Shown one piece after another: positions 1 through 9,321 of a stretch of DNA of 64,000 nt. Positions within the stretch are counted from its first letter, which is position 1. Each line of letters starts with the position of its first letter. The notes beneath the pieces are model-generated. The model was not told the origin of the DNA. It was given only the letters and a program-made list of their open reading frames with translations, and did not search any database. The position numbers and the translations under genes were made by a program. Origin of the DNA: Parvularcula bermudensis HTCC2503 (GTDB lineage Bacteria > Pseudomonadota > Alphaproteobacteria > Caulobacterales > Parvularculaceae); NCBI RefSeq assembly GCF_000152825.2, contig NC_014414.1:1240001-1304000 (forward strand). Direction: 5' to 3'.

Positions 1-101
1 CACTCCTGTCCGGCCGGGGGACACAATCCGCATTGGCGAGCGATTCTTCTAAGTTAGTCGCCTTTCCGCCCAATATTCGCTTTCCTTGTCAAGCGTTAAG
101 G

Positions 102-162
102 CTGTGGAAAAGCTGGTCAGCTATAAAGGGTGTCTGTATCCTCTCCACAGACGGGGGGGGGG
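102..162 (+). promoter_or_regulatory. Leader with inverted repeat and ten-G tract
   Basis: Untranslated leader of the first gene. CTGTGGA at 102-108 and its exact complement TCCACAG at 144-150 could form a seven-base-pair stem around a 35-base loop. A run of ten G follows at 153-162, about 40 bases before the start codon. I see no convincing -35/-10 pair in bases 1-202. Whether the repeat has a role is unknown. Confidence 0.3.
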
Positions 163-202
163 CAGCACCGGGGCAGTGGGTGATCGCTCCAGGAGAAGCG
201 GC

Positions 203-1585
203 GTGAAGAAGTTGAGTATATCCAAGGTAGCCACGGCGGGTGCTTGCGTCTCGCTGGCGGGGGCGTTGGCCCTTCAGCAGGCGGCCGCCCAATCTCTTTT
301 CGTAAGGGATCGAAATGTCAGTGTCGCTGAACGGGACCGTCCCGGCTACGAAGCCCCCGGCGTGCCTGTGGGCGCGTATGTGCTGAAGCCGCGCCTCGAT
401 CTCGGTGTCGGCTATTCGTCGAATGTTTTCGCCCTCTCCGATGTCGACGACGAAGACGCGCAAAGCTTCGAGGATGAAGGCGATGCCTTTACCTTCGTCA
501 GGGCCAGCGCCGAAGCGGAAAGCATCTGGAGTCGCCACTATGTCGCCCTGGGCGGCTATGTCGAAGCCTCGCAATTCTTCGAATTCGACGATCGCAGCAC
601 TGTCGATGCTGGGGTGTATTCCCGCGGCCAGCTCGATATCGCCGAGACGTTGGCGCTTTATGCTGGGTTGTCCTTCGACAAGCTGAATGAAAGCCGTCGG
701 AACAATACCGGCTCGGCTTTATTCGAAGAGCCGGTGGAATATACGCAGTCCGAGGGCGTTGTCGGCGCGCGTTGGGAGACGGGGCGGCTGGCCTCCCGTT
801 TGCGGTTCAGTGCCGTTGAGTACGATTTTGACGATGCCCAACTGATTATTGCCGAGCTGCCCGCCAGTAGTACCGACTTCGATCAGGATTTCCGGGACCG
901 CCTGCGGACCGCCGTCCTGGGGGAAGCGGCCTACGCCCTTAGCCCCGATTTGGCGGCTTATGTCTCCATTGAGGCCAATCAGGTCGATTTTGATCGGACC
1001 GTGGACGGCGTCACCCGCGATTCTGCGGGGATTGAGGTCAATGCCGGGGTCGATTTCGACCTCACCGACCTGTTACGCGGCCGTATCGGTGCCGGCTATT
1101 TCGAGCAGGATTTTGACAGCGAGCGCTTTGCCGATTTGAGCGGGGCGAGTGTCAATGCGGCGCTTGAATGGTTCCCCAGTCAATTGACCACCGTGACCTT
1201 GGCGGCCAGCCGGGGGGCGGATGAGTCGGCCGTTTCCACGGCCGGCGGGTTTGTCCGTACCGAAGCGGTTCTGCGTGTCGATCATGAACTGCGACGGAAT
1301 GTGCTTCTCAACGCTTTCGTCGGGGTCGGTGAAGATACCTATGAGGACAATCTCGTCGACTTCAGCGGCGATCCGGTCCTCGACGAGAACGGCCAGCCGA
1401 TCGAGCAAAGCTTTGACAGGCTGGCTGCGGGGTTTGGGGCGGAGGTGTTCTTCACCCGCTACGTCTCTTCGGCCCTCGACTATTCCTATGAGAGCCAGTC
1501 GGTCGATGTTGACGTGTTTTCCGGTGGCTTCGACACCGACTACGATATTCACCAGGTGCTGTGGACGGTCTCGTTACAACGTTGA
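203..1585 (+). CDS. Outer-membrane beta-barrel protein of exopolysaccharide locus
   Basis: Predicted 460-residue outer-membrane barrel. I chose GTG at 203 because AGGAGA at 191-196 sits six bases upstream and the protein then begins with a good signal peptide: basic VKK, a hydrophobic core around residues 12-25 and an AAAQS cleavage region. An in-frame TTG at 86 would add 39 residues coded partly by a poly-G tract and bury the signal. The mature part alternates polar and aromatic residues (many YVxL, GAxF and DYSYES segments), as in barrels of the BBP2_2 type that accompany Wzc-like proteins in polysaccharide clusters. The wzc-type gene follows 94 bases downstream on the same strand. Inference: it helps polysaccharide cross or anchor at the outer membrane. 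The exact family is not proven. Confidence 0.7.
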   Translation: MKKLSISKVATAGACVSLAGALALQQAAAQSLFVRDRNVSVAERDRPGYEAPGVPVGAYVLKPRLDLGVGYSSNVFALSDVDDEDAQSFEDEGDAFTFVRASAEAESIWSRHYVALGGYVEASQFFEFDDRSTVDAGVYSRGQLDIAETLALYAGLSFDKLNESRRNNTGSALFEEPVEYTQSEGVVGARWETGRLASRLRFSAVEYDFDDAQLIIAELPASSTDFDQDFRDRLRTAVLGEAAYALSPDLAAYVSIEANQVDFDRTVDGVTRDSAGIEVNAGVDFDLTDLLRGRIGAGYFEQDFDSERFADLSGASVNAALEWFPSQLTTVTLAASRGADESAVSTAGGFVRTEAVLRVDHELRRNVLLNAFVGVGEDTYEDNLVDFSGDPVLDENGQPIEQSFDRLAAGFGAEVFFTRYVSSALDYSYESQSVDVDVFSGGFDTDYDIHQVLWTVSLQR

Positions 1586-1679
1586 ACCGGAATCTTAACC
1601 TTGTCTGGTCGCGAGATGGTGACGGTTTGTCCGGTAAGCGGGGGCCGGCAAAGCGCAGCATGACAGGAAAGAGGGCCCC

Positions 1680-3887
1680 ATGACCGCCTATTCGTCAATT
1701 CCCCTTTCCCTGCGGGTGAACGAGAATGACCCAAGGGCCGGGATCGATGTGCCCGGCCTCTGGCGGATTTTGCGCCGTCGCCTGCGGCTCTTTGCGGCCG
1801 CGGCGGTTCTCACCCTCGCTGTGGTCATGGCGATTACCTTTCAGTTGACCCCGATCTATGCCAGCGAGGCCCGGGTCGTCCTCAATGCGCGGGAGACCCA
1901 AGCCCTCGATGTGTCCGCCATTATTGCCGGCATCTCTCCCGATGCGGCGACGGTGGATACAGAGGTGCAGTTGATCGCCAGCCGATCCTTGGCCCGGAAG
2001 GTTGCCGACGACCTCAACCTCTATGCCGATCCGGAATTCAACCCCACGCTGACAGAAGAAGAGGGGTGGTTGAGCCGTCTGTTGCCTGAGCAATTGCGGC
2101 GTGACGAACAGATCAGCGAAACGGTGATGCGTGAACGCACGCTCAATCGGCTGATGGAGGCGGTGGATGTCCAGCGGGCCGGGATCACCTATGCCATCAA
2201 GATTACCGCCGAGAGCCGAGATCCTGAGATGGCGGCGCGGCTGGCAAATGCCTTCGCCGAGAGTTATGTCGTCGACACCCTCGACCAGAAATTCGACACC
2301 TATGAACTGATTAGCAATCACCTCGACGAGGCGGTTGCCGAACATCAAGAAAAGCTGAGAATCGCGGAGAACGCGGTCGAGCGGTATCGTGCCGATAACG
2401 GCCTTCTGTCGGCCAAGGGTTCGTTGCTGGCCGAGCAGCAGATTTCCGATTTGCAGGCGGAACTGATTATTCAGGAGGCTGAGCTTTCTGAGCGGCAGGC
2501 CAAGCTCTTCGGGGTCAATCGACGGCTCTCCCTTGGGGCCAATCTCGACGGCATTTCCGATGTCCTGGCCTCGCCCGTGATCGGCAGCCTGCGGGCGCAG
2601 CAGGCGGAACTATCCCGCCGTCGCGCGGATCTCGAAAATCGGTATGGGCCGCTTCACCCCTCCCTCGATAAACTCCAGTCCGAAGAAGTCGAACTCTCCG
2701 CCAAGATCGACGCGGAAATAGAGCGTATCGTCGGGTCGCTGCGAAACGATGTCGATGTGGCGCGCCAGCGGGTCACAACCCTCAAACAATCGATTGCCGA
2801 CCTACGAAATTCGCTGACCGACGATAATCAAGCCCTCGTTCGATTGAGGGAGCTGGAGCGGATCGCCGATGTGAACCGGCGGAATTACGAGCAGCTCCTG
2901 CAGCGCTCCCAACAGGCCGATCTGTTCGAAAATCTCGCAGAGGCAGATGCCCGCATCGCGGACGAGGCTTTCGTGCCGACCACGCCTGTCTTCCCCAATA
3001 CGAAGATCAATCTGGCTCTCGGGCTTTTGCTCGGCGGGGCGATGGGCGCCTTCATGATCGTCCTGGCAGAGATCTTCGATTCAGGGCTCAGGACAGAAGA
3101 GGATATTGAGCGACAGCTTGGCACGAAGCTCATCGCGGCCGTGCCGCTGCTTTCCGCCGCGCGGCTGAAAAAGGCCGGCAGCCAAGCCGAAACCTATGTC
3201 CTCGACAAACCCTTGTCTCCGTTCGCTGAGAGCTATCGAACGCTAAGGAGCGCCCTTGTCCTCGGGTCGGGCAAAGCCGAGAGGGGGCAGGTCGTGGCGA
3301 TCACCTCGGCGGTATCCGGCGAAGGCAAAACCGTCTCCGCGCTGGCCCTCGGCCGGATTGCGGCGATGAGCGGCGACCGGGTTCTTCTTGTCGATTGCGA
3401 TATTCGCCGCCGTGTCCTCTCAAGCCAGTTTTCGTCCGACGATGTGACGATCGGTCTTGCGGAGATTATCGGTGGGGAGGCCCTGTTGGACGAGGCCTTG
3501 GTGGACGATGATCGCAGCGACATGACGGTGTTGCCGGTGCGTGAGGATCGGTCCGGCCAAGGCGATTTGTTCAGTGGACGGGGGTTTGCTGCGTTCTTGG
3601 AGCAAGTGCGCCAGAGCTATGATCTCATCATTCTTGATACCGCTCCCCTCAGTGCGGTTGCCGATAGCCGGGCTGTGGCGAGCGCCGCGGACCGTGTGGT
3701 GCACTGCGTTCGGTGGAAGCAAACGCCGGTGGTTGTGGCGAAGAACGCGCGCAAAATTCTGGGCGAGATCGATACCGTCCTGATGGGAACCCTACTGACC
3801 CAAGTCGATGTCAAAGCTCAGTCCGGCTACGGCTATCAGGGAAGCGAACGCTATTATGGGCAAAATGGTCGGTACTACGCAGATTAA
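1680..3887 (+). CDS. Wzc/GumC-type polysaccharide chain-length regulator with tyrosine autokinase
   Basis: A 735-residue inner-membrane polysaccharide co-polymerase fused to a bacterial tyrosine kinase. Residues about 33-57 form the first membrane helix. A long periplasmic coiled-coil Wzz part follows, with the second helix at about 443-466 preceded by the proline-rich PTTPVFPNTK segment. The cytoplasmic kinase has Walker A SGEGKT (about 544-549), Walker A' VDCDIRR and Walker B LIILDTAP (about 649-656). The tail holds six tyrosines at 717, 719, 725, 726, 732 and 733, the cluster such kinases autophosphorylate. All key residues are present, so an active kinase is expected. The family controls chain length and export of capsule or exopolysaccharide with an outer-membrane partner; the barrel upstream is the likely companion. 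Its 3' end overlaps the following peptidase gene. Confidence 0.9.
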   Translation: MTAYSSIPLSLRVNENDPRAGIDVPGLWRILRRRLRLFAAAAVLTLAVVMAITFQLTPIYASEARVVLNARETQALDVSAIIAGISPDAATVDTEVQLIASRSLARKVADDLNLYADPEFNPTLTEEEGWLSRLLPEQLRRDEQISETVMRERTLNRLMEAVDVQRAGITYAIKITAESRDPEMAARLANAFAESYVVDTLDQKFDTYELISNHLDEAVAEHQEKLRIAENAVERYRADNGLLSAKGSLLAEQQISDLQAELIIQEAELSERQAKLFGVNRRLSLGANLDGISDVLASPVIGSLRAQQAELSRRRADLENRYGPLHPSLDKLQSEEVELSAKIDAEIERIVGSLRNDVDVARQRVTTLKQSIADLRNSLTDDNQALVRLRELERIADVNRRNYEQLLQRSQQADLFENLAEADARIADEAFVPTTPVFPNTKINLALGLLLGGAMGAFMIVLAEIFDSGLRTEEDIERQLGTKLIAAVPLLSAARLKKAGSQAETYVLDKPLSPFAESYRTLRSALVLGSGKAERGQVVAITSAVSGEGKTVSALALGRIAAMSGDRVLLVDCDIRRRVLSSQFSSDDVTIGLAEIIGGEALLDEALVDDDRSDMTVLPVREDRSGQGDLFSGRGFAAFLEQVRQSYDLIILDTAPLSAVADSRAVASAADRVVHCVRWKQTPVVVAKNARKILGEIDTVLMGTLLTQVDVKAQSGYGYQGSERYYGQNGRYYAD

Positions 3888-4338
3888 AAGCGGTGCGCTT
3901 TTTGCTCTTATGCTGATCGTTTCGGGATGTGCCAGCCAGCGCGGGGTCGAGGGGGCCTTTGCTGCGCCTGTGCCGCAGCTTTCCGTGAATTCTCCTTTCG
4001 GCATGCGGGCGCCGGGCCGCCCGCACTATGGCGTCGATCTGCGTGCGCCGAGCGGGACGCCAATTGCGTCAGCTGAGGACGGGAGGGTCATTTTCGCCGG
4101 GTGGATGGGGGGCTTCGGCCGGCTCGTGAAGGTGCGCCACAAGGGAGAGGTCGAAACCTGGTATGCGCACCTCTCCAAATTCACCGTGCAGCCGGGATCA
4201 AGGGTCTACCGTGGACAGACGATCGGGTTTGCGGGGGCAAGCGGTAATGCCACGGGGGCCCATCTGCATTTTGAGATTAGACATAGGGGAAAACCCGTCG
4301 ATCCGCTCCTCTATCTCAACACGCGGCCGCGGGGCTGA
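3856..4338 (+). CDS. M23 (LytM) peptidase domain lipoprotein
   Basis: About 160 residues. The N-terminus is a lipoprotein signal (hydrophobic ALFALMLIVSGC, cysteine in the lipobox), so it should be membrane anchored. The rest is one M23/LytM domain: HYGVD supplies the first zinc His and Asp, HLHFE the later His, and YAHLS the catalytic-site His. All are intact, so a working peptidoglycan endopeptidase is plausible. ATG at 3856 is favoured by AGGGAAG about 12 bases upstream; 3865 is the alternative. The gene starts inside the last 32 bases of the kinase gene, which suggests coupled translation and a shared role in making room for polysaccharide export through the wall. That role is inference. 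Confidence 0.8.
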   Translation: MGKMVGTTQIKSGALFALMLIVSGCASQRGVEGAFAAPVPQLSVNSPFGMRAPGRPHYGVDLRAPSGTPIASAEDGRVIFAGWMGGFGRLVKVRHKGEVETWYAHLSKFTVQPGSRVYRGQTIGFAGASGNATGAHLHFEIRHRGKPVDPLLYLNTRPRG

Positions 4339-4394
4339 CTATTTCCAAAAAAAGAGGCAAAACCACCTCCTGACTTCGGATCGGGAGGATAAAA

Positions 4395-5318
4395 ATGCCG
4401 AGCTTACAGGCGAAATTACTCAATCAAGGCACACGGTTTACGCTTCAGCAATTTTTGGGGGAGAATGCGAACGTCAACACCCTTCGCAAGATCGTTCCCC
4501 CCTCTCCGGGGCTGATCTTGCCCTCGGATGTGACGATTGAGCGGACGACGGCGCCTGCAGGCGAGTGGCTGAGCCCGAAAAAAGAGGGGCCGGCTGCCGA
4601 TAAGACCATCCTCTATCTGCACGGCGGCGGCTATGTCTTCTGCACGCCAAAGACCCACCGCGCCCTGACGACCCGGCTCGCAAAGCAGACCGGCGCCAAG
4701 GTCTTCTCTGTGGATTACCGTCTGGCGCCAGAGCACCCCTATCCCGCGGCGTTGGAGGATGCCCTGGCGGCGTGGGATTACCTGATGGGCAAAGGGATCG
4801 ACCCGAAATCCGTCTATGTCGGTGGTGATTCTGCGGGGGGCGGACTGACCCTCGCCCTCATCATCGCGCTGAAGGAGCGGGGGAGCGCGGTGCCCGGCGG
4901 CGCCTTTCTCTACTCTCCCTGGGCCGATCTTAGTCATGGCAGCGAGAGCGTCGTCGAGAATGAGCCCACCGAGCGGATGTTGACCCCTGCCGGTGCGCGC
5001 AAGGCAGCCGACATGTATCGCGGATCGGTGGACGCCACCGATCCGAAGATCTCGCCGGTCTTCGCTGATTTTGCCGGTTTCCCGCCGCTGCTTGTCTTTG
5101 TGAGCACCACCGAAATGCTGCGGGATGATGGGCGTCGGGTCGCCAGCCGGGCGAAAGAGGCCGGGGTCCCCGTTGAGCTTGTCAGCAAAGAGGGCCTTGT
5201 GCACGCATGGCCGCTCTTGGCGCCGCTCTACCCTGAGGCCAACACGACGATCGGCCACACCGCGCGGTGGATTGTCTTGACTTCGGAGGCGTCCAGGGGC
5301 ACCGCAACGGCTGCGTGA
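4395..5318 (+). CDS. Alpha/beta hydrolase, hormone-sensitive-lipase-type esterase
   Basis: A 307-residue cytoplasmic carboxylesterase of the HSL (bacterial family IV) group. It shows the diagnostic HGGG oxyanion-hole motif (from His76) and the nucleophile in GDSAGG (Ser146). A later Asp lies in the TEMLRDDG segment and the catalytic His in the VHAWP segment. ATG at 4395 has a strong Shine-Dalgarno GGGAGGA seven bases upstream. Substrate is unknown; the family prefers short-chain acyl esters. The stop overlaps the GTG start of trpS (GTGA), so the two are probably co-translated although not functionally related. Confidence 0.85.
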   Translation: MPSLQAKLLNQGTRFTLQQFLGENANVNTLRKIVPPSPGLILPSDVTIERTTAPAGEWLSPKKEGPAADKTILYLHGGGYVFCTPKTHRALTTRLAKQTGAKVFSVDYRLAPEHPYPAALEDALAAWDYLMGKGIDPKSVYVGGDSAGGGLTLALIIALKERGSAVPGGAFLYSPWADLSHGSESVVENEPTERMLTPAGARKAADMYRGSVDATDPKISPVFADFAGFPPLLVFVSTTEMLRDDGRRVASRAKEAGVPVELVSKEGLVHAWPLLAPLYPEANTTIGHTARWIVLTSEASRGTATAA

Positions 5319-6328
5319 CACAGCTAAGCGAGCATCGCGTCCTGTCGGGGGTTCAGCCGACAGGACATCTCCATTTGGGGAATTACCTCGGCGCGATCCG
5401 CAAGTTCGTGGACTTGCAGGCGCGCTTCGAGGCGCTCTATTGTATTGTCGATTTGCATGCGATCACCGTACCGCAGGATCCGGCAGCGCTTGCCGATCAG
5501 ACGCGGGAGGTGGCGGCGGCCTATCTGGCGGCGGGGATCGACCCCGAGCAAGCCGTCATTTTCAATCAATCGGCTGTCCCCGAACATACTGAGCTCAATT
5601 GGCTTTTGACCTGTGTTGCCCGCATGGGCTGGCTGAACCGGATGACCCAGTTCAAGGACAAGGCGGGGAAGGACAAGGAGCGCGCGTCCGTGGGCCTCTT
5701 TGTCTATCCGATCCTGATGGCCTCTGACATTCTGGTGTATCGGGCCACCCATGTGCCGGTGGGCGAGGATCAAAAGCAGCATCTGGAATTGGCTCGGGAC
5801 ATCGCCGCCAAAATCAACGGTGATTTCGATGCTGAGCATTTCTTCCCCTTGCCCGAACCGCTGATCCAGGGCCCCGGCGCGCGCATTATGTCGCTGCGGG
5901 ACGGTACCCAGAAGATGTCGAAATCCGACCCTTCCGATCTTTCCCGGATCGGCATGATGGATACGCCCGACGAATTGGTGCGGAAAATCAAGAAAGCGAA
6001 AACCGATCCTGAGCCCTTGCCGGAGACCGTCGAGGGGCTTGAGGGGCGGCCGGAGGCCAAGAACCTTGTCGGCATTTTCGGGGCGCTGTCTGGCCAGACC
6101 CACGAAGAAGTGTTGGCGACCTATGGGGGGCAGGGCTTTGGGCATTTCAAACCTGCCCTTGCGGACCTTGCCGTGGCCACCTTGGCGCCGATCTCAAGCG
6201 AGATGATCCGTCTCAAGCAGAATCCAGATCATATCGACGCGGTATTACGGGCGGGGGCGGAGCGGGCACGGTCCATTGCGGCCCCTGTCGTTCAGGAGAC
6301 CAAAAAGCTCTTTGGCTTTCTCACCTGA
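5315..6328 (+). CDS. trpS: Tryptophan--tRNA ligase
   Basis: Class I aminoacyl-tRNA synthetase that charges tRNA-Trp, cytoplasmic, 337 residues, close to the usual 330-340. The ATP-binding HIGH equivalent is HLGN at residues 20-23 after SGVQPTG, and the KMSKS loop is intact at residues 200-204. I start it at GTG 5315, four bases inside the preceding stop codon, because translation from there begins directly with the conserved [10 protein letters not shown] strand. An ATG at 5267 would add 16 residues that only overlap the upstream gene. Housekeeping gene. Confidence 0.95.
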   Translation: MTQLSEHRVLSGVQPTGHLHLGNYLGAIRKFVDLQARFEALYCIVDLHAITVPQDPAALADQTREVAAAYLAAGIDPEQAVIFNQSAVPEHTELNWLLTCVARMGWLNRMTQFKDKAGKDKERASVGLFVYPILMASDILVYRATHVPVGEDQKQHLELARDIAAKINGDFDAEHFFPLPEPLIQGPGARIMSLRDGTQKMSKSDPSDLSRIGMMDTPDELVRKIKKAKTDPEPLPETVEGLEGRPEAKNLVGIFGALSGQTHEEVLATYGGQGFGHFKPALADLAVATLAPISSEMIRLKQNPDHIDAVLRAGAERARSIAAPVVQETKKLFGFLT

Positions 6329-6355
6329 TCCGCCCCTTCGCCCCGCTGAGGTGAC

Positions 6356-7795
6356 ATGCTCGTGGCTGCGCCAGGAAGGCCGGTGGGGGACATGATAAAG
6401 CGATTTCGTAAGCTCGCGCTGTTTCCTGGTCGGCATCGTGAGACGGGGCACTTTCTTTATTGTGCCGGTTTCGGGCTCGGTGTCCTGATCTTGGCCTTGA
6501 TGGCGGAGGAGCCGGGGCTTGCCCATGGGGTCCTCCTCGGCAGCCTTTTCCTGTCAGCCATCGGCCTGCGCTTTCTTGCGCCCCACAGCGTCAGCCGCGG
6601 CCCTTCCTTTCGGCAGGAAATCGCTGACTATCGTCAGGAACTTCATCGCCTTTCCTCGGTATTCGACTCGCTTCCTCAACCGGTCCTACTGCTCGACCCT
6701 CGCGGGGGGGTCGAAGCGGCCAATTCGGCGTCGACAGCCTATTTCGGCATGAATTGCGAGGGGCGGCATATTTCCAGTGTCGTGCGCAATCCAAAGGCGT
6801 TGGACCTCATCCGCGAGGCCAAATCCAGCGAGGAGCCAATCGAAACCGAGATCACCCTGCTTGGCCCGATGGAGCGGACCGCGCTTTTCTATGCCGTACG
6901 GCTGCGCGCGCCTTCCGGCGAGACCGAGGATCTGACCCTCCTCATGCTGAGAGACCGGACCGAGCAGAAGAAACTTGAGCAGATGCGGACGGATTTCGTT
7001 GCCAATGCGAGCCATGAATTACGGACGCCCCTGACCTCGATGGGCGGCTATGTCGAAACGCTGCAAGGGCATGCGCGCGACGATCCGGAGGCTCAGGCGC
7101 GGTTTTTGAAGATTATGGCCGGACAGATCGACCGAATGCTCCGTCTCGTCGAAGATCTCATCGGCCTGTCTGCCATCGAGTTGAAAGAGAACCGGCCTCC
7201 GTCCGATGAGGTGGCGCTCGGGTCGCTGGCCCAATCGGTAGTGGAGTCACTGCAACCTCTCCTCGAACGGGAACAGGGGCACGTCATTCTCGATCTGCCG
7301 AGCGAGCGGGTGGTCGCCATCGGGGAGCGCGACGAACTCTTTCGGGTGATGGCCAATCTGGTGGAGAATGCCGTTAAATACGGTCGCCCCTCCGAAGAGG
7401 AGCCGGCCGTGGTGACGATCACCGCCGGGCGCGGTGTGCCCCCCTTTCGCGATCACGCCCATGCGACGGGGGACAGTCCCGTCCAAATCGCCGTTAGGAT
7501 CGGAATCCCCTTGGAGGAACTGGTCTTCGTTCGGATCTCGGACCGCGGCAACGGGATCGATCCCAATGATTTGCCCCGACTGACGGAACGGTTTTATCGT
7601 GTAAATCCGCAGCTTAGTCGGTCGAAGGGGGGCACTGGGCTTGGCCTGGCGATCGTCAAGCACATTCTTTACCGCCATCGGGGGGGGATGCGGATTGAGA
7701 GTGTTCCCGGGGAGGGGGCGAGCTTTTGCTTCTTTCTTCCATCGAGCCGGAAGACGGCGGTGACAGCTTCGCGTGAGAAAGAGGGAGCAACCTAA
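6356..7795 (+). CDS. phoR: Phosphate regulon sensor histidine kinase PhoR
   Basis: A 479-residue membrane sensor kinase. Two hydrophobic segments (about residues 35-75) anchor it, followed by a PAS domain (about 95-195), then dimerisation and catalytic domains. The phospho-acceptor is His220 in NASHELRTPL. N box NLVENAVKYG, G1 DRGNGI and G2 GGTGLGLAI are intact. ATG at 6356 has GAGG four bases upstream; an ATG at 6392 is possible. In this family the kinase phosphorylates PhoB when phosphate is scarce. phoU and phoB follow on the same strand, which supports the assignment. An insertion of about 25 residues after the N box (about 360-385) is longer than usual. Confidence 0.9.
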   Translation: MLVAAPGRPVGDMIKRFRKLALFPGRHRETGHFLYCAGFGLGVLILALMAEEPGLAHGVLLGSLFLSAIGLRFLAPHSVSRGPSFRQEIADYRQELHRLSSVFDSLPQPVLLLDPRGGVEAANSASTAYFGMNCEGRHISSVVRNPKALDLIREAKSSEEPIETEITLLGPMERTALFYAVRLRAPSGETEDLTLLMLRDRTEQKKLEQMRTDFVANASHELRTPLTSMGGYVETLQGHARDDPEAQARFLKIMAGQIDRMLRLVEDLIGLSAIELKENRPPSDEVALGSLAQSVVESLQPLLEREQGHVILDLPSERVVAIGERDELFRVMANLVENAVKYGRPSEEEPAVVTITAGRGVPPFRDHAHATGDSPVQIAVRIGIPLEELVFVRISDRGNGIDPNDLPRLTERFYRVNPQLSRSKGGTGLGLAIVKHILYRHRGGMRIESVPGEGASFCFFLPSSRKTAVTASREKEGAT

Positions 7796-7870
7796 GGTGG
7801 AAGCGTTCGGAGACAAGAATATGTCACAAGAATCCGCCATTTTCCGGGCGTTGAGTGGGATTATGCCATT

Positions 7871-8614
7871 ATGCCCTTCAGGCTCCTCAAGACCATGACA
7901 GGCCGTCTGGATAAAATCGAGATCACTCTCGCGACCATGGGGGGAGCGGTCGAGGAGCAGGTGGCCCAGTCGATCATTGCCTTTGAACGGCGGGATCTCC
8001 TGCTGGCGGAGGAGATCCGTCACCGGGACGTCGAAATCGACGACTATGAGCAATCGATTGAGCGTCAGGTCGTGGCGTTGTTGGAAGCGCGTCGCCCCTC
8101 GGGGAGCCCGCTGCGACGGGCGATGACCGCCATCAAGATTGCCGCGGAGATGGAGCGGATCGGCGATTTGGCGAAGAATGTTGCCAAACGCACGACGGTG
8201 GTTGGCGACCTTGATCCGAGCGAGGCGGCGAGCGACGTCATGCCGGTGGTCGCGCGGATGGGGCGCCGGGCTTTGACGCAATTTGGGGAGAGCCTCGATT
8301 CGCTCTTCCGCGGTAATGCCGAGGCGGCGATCGCGGTCCGCCAGGCGGACGATCAGATCGACGACCTTTATAATTCGATCTTCCGCGACATCCTGGTGAG
8401 CATGAGCCAATCGGCCGCCGGTGTCGTGCTTGGCACGCATCTTGTGTTCATTGCGAAGAATTTCGAACGCATTGGCGACCATGCCACGAATATCGCCGAG
8501 CGGGTGCATTATACCCTGACAGGTGAAGAGCTGACCGACGAGCGGCCGAAAAAAGACAACACAAGCTTGACCGGCTATCCGCTGAAGAGGGATACCCCAG
8601 GTCGCACCGGCTGA
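7871..8614 (+). CDS. phoU: Phosphate signalling protein PhoU
   Basis: A 247-residue cytoplasmic, all-helical protein with two PhoU repeats. Each contains the acidic metal-binding signature of the family: the first near residues 75-100 (AAEMERIGDLAKNVAKR), the second near 200-220 (FERIGDHATNIAERV). It links the Pst transporter to PhoR and shuts the regulon off when phosphate is plentiful. It lies between phoR and phoB; the 75 bases after phoR contain no gene. The start at 7871 gives a short basic N-terminus before the first repeat; Met9 is an alternative. Confidence 0.92.
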   Translation: MPFRLLKTMTGRLDKIEITLATMGGAVEEQVAQSIIAFERRDLLLAEEIRHRDVEIDDYEQSIERQVVALLEARRPSGSPLRRAMTAIKIAAEMERIGDLAKNVAKRTTVVGDLDPSEAASDVMPVVARMGRRALTQFGESLDSLFRGNAEAAIAVRQADDQIDDLYNSIFRDILVSMSQSAAGVVLGTHLVFIAKNFERIGDHATNIAERVHYTLTGEELTDERPKKDNTSLTGYPLKRDTPGRTG

Positions 8615-8628
8615 GAGGATTTGGGGCC

Positions 8629-9321
8629 ATGACGGCAACCAGAATTCTGATCGTAGAAGACGAAGAGACAATTGCGGGTCTTCTTGAGTACAATCTCTCC
8701 CGCGAAGGGTATGAGACGCTTATCGCCGAAGACGGTGAAGAAGCACTGATTCAAATCGAAGAAAGCAAACCCGACTTGATCGTCCTTGATTGGATGCTCC
8801 CAAAGGTCTCAGGCATTGAGGTCTGTCGGCGGTTGCGGATGAAGCCTGAGACCGAGGGCATTCCGATCATCCTCCTGACCGCGCGGGCCGAAGAGGGCGA
8901 CCGGGTGCGCGGACTCGATACGGGGGCGGACGATTACGTGGTCAAGCCGTTTTCGGTCTCCGAGTTGAGCTCTCGTATCAAAGCGGTGCTTCGGCGCGCG
9001 CGACCTAGTTTGATTGCTGAGGCGGTTACCTGCGGCGATATCCAAATTGATCGCGCGGCCCATCGCGTGCGCCGCGGAGAAAAAGAAGTGCATTTGGGGC
9101 CGACGGAATTTCGTCTGCTCGACCATCTCATCCAAAATCCAGGCCGAGTCTTCAGTCGCGAGCAATTATTGAACGCGGTCTGGGGGTCCGATGTGTTCGT
9201 TGAGGCGCGTACGGTTGATGTCCATATTGGACGGTTGAGAAAGGCGCTGAACGCCCACGGCCACCAGAACCCGATCCGCACCGTCCGGTCCGCCGGATAT
9301 GCTCTCGAAATCGGGGGCTAG
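8629..9321 (+). CDS. phoB: Phosphate regulon response regulator PhoB
   Basis: A 230-residue OmpR-class response regulator. The receiver domain has the acidic pocket Glu10-Asp11, phospho-acceptor Asp54 (VLDWMLP), the switch Thr in LLTAR and Lys106 (VVKPFS). The C-terminal winged-helix DNA-binding domain spans about 130-228 and ends with the typical RTVRSAGYAL wing. It should bind Pho boxes and activate phosphate-starvation genes. GAGAGGA lies upstream of ATG 8629, 15 bases after phoU. Its stop codon is also the first bases of a dispersed repeat. Confidence 0.95.
   Translation: MTATRILIVEDEETIAGLLEYNLSREGYETLIAEDGEEALIQIEESKPDLIVLDWMLPKVSGIEVCRRLRMKPETEGIPIILLTARAEEGDRVRGLDTGADDYVVKPFSVSELSSRIKAVLRRARPSLIAEAVTCGDIQIDRAAHRVRRGEKEVHLGPTEFRLLDHLIQNPGRVFSREQLLNAVWGSDVFVEARTVDVHIGRLRKALNAHGHQNPIRTVRSAGYALEIGG

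Noticed and set aside
86-202. TTG 86 as start of the outer-membrane barrel gene
   Set aside because: No ribosome site, and the encoded residues include glycines from a poly-G run and displace the signal peptide.
7796-7870. Small gene between phoR and phoU
   Set aside because: An ATG at 7821 opens a short frame that runs into phoU in another frame without a ribosome site or protein-like features.
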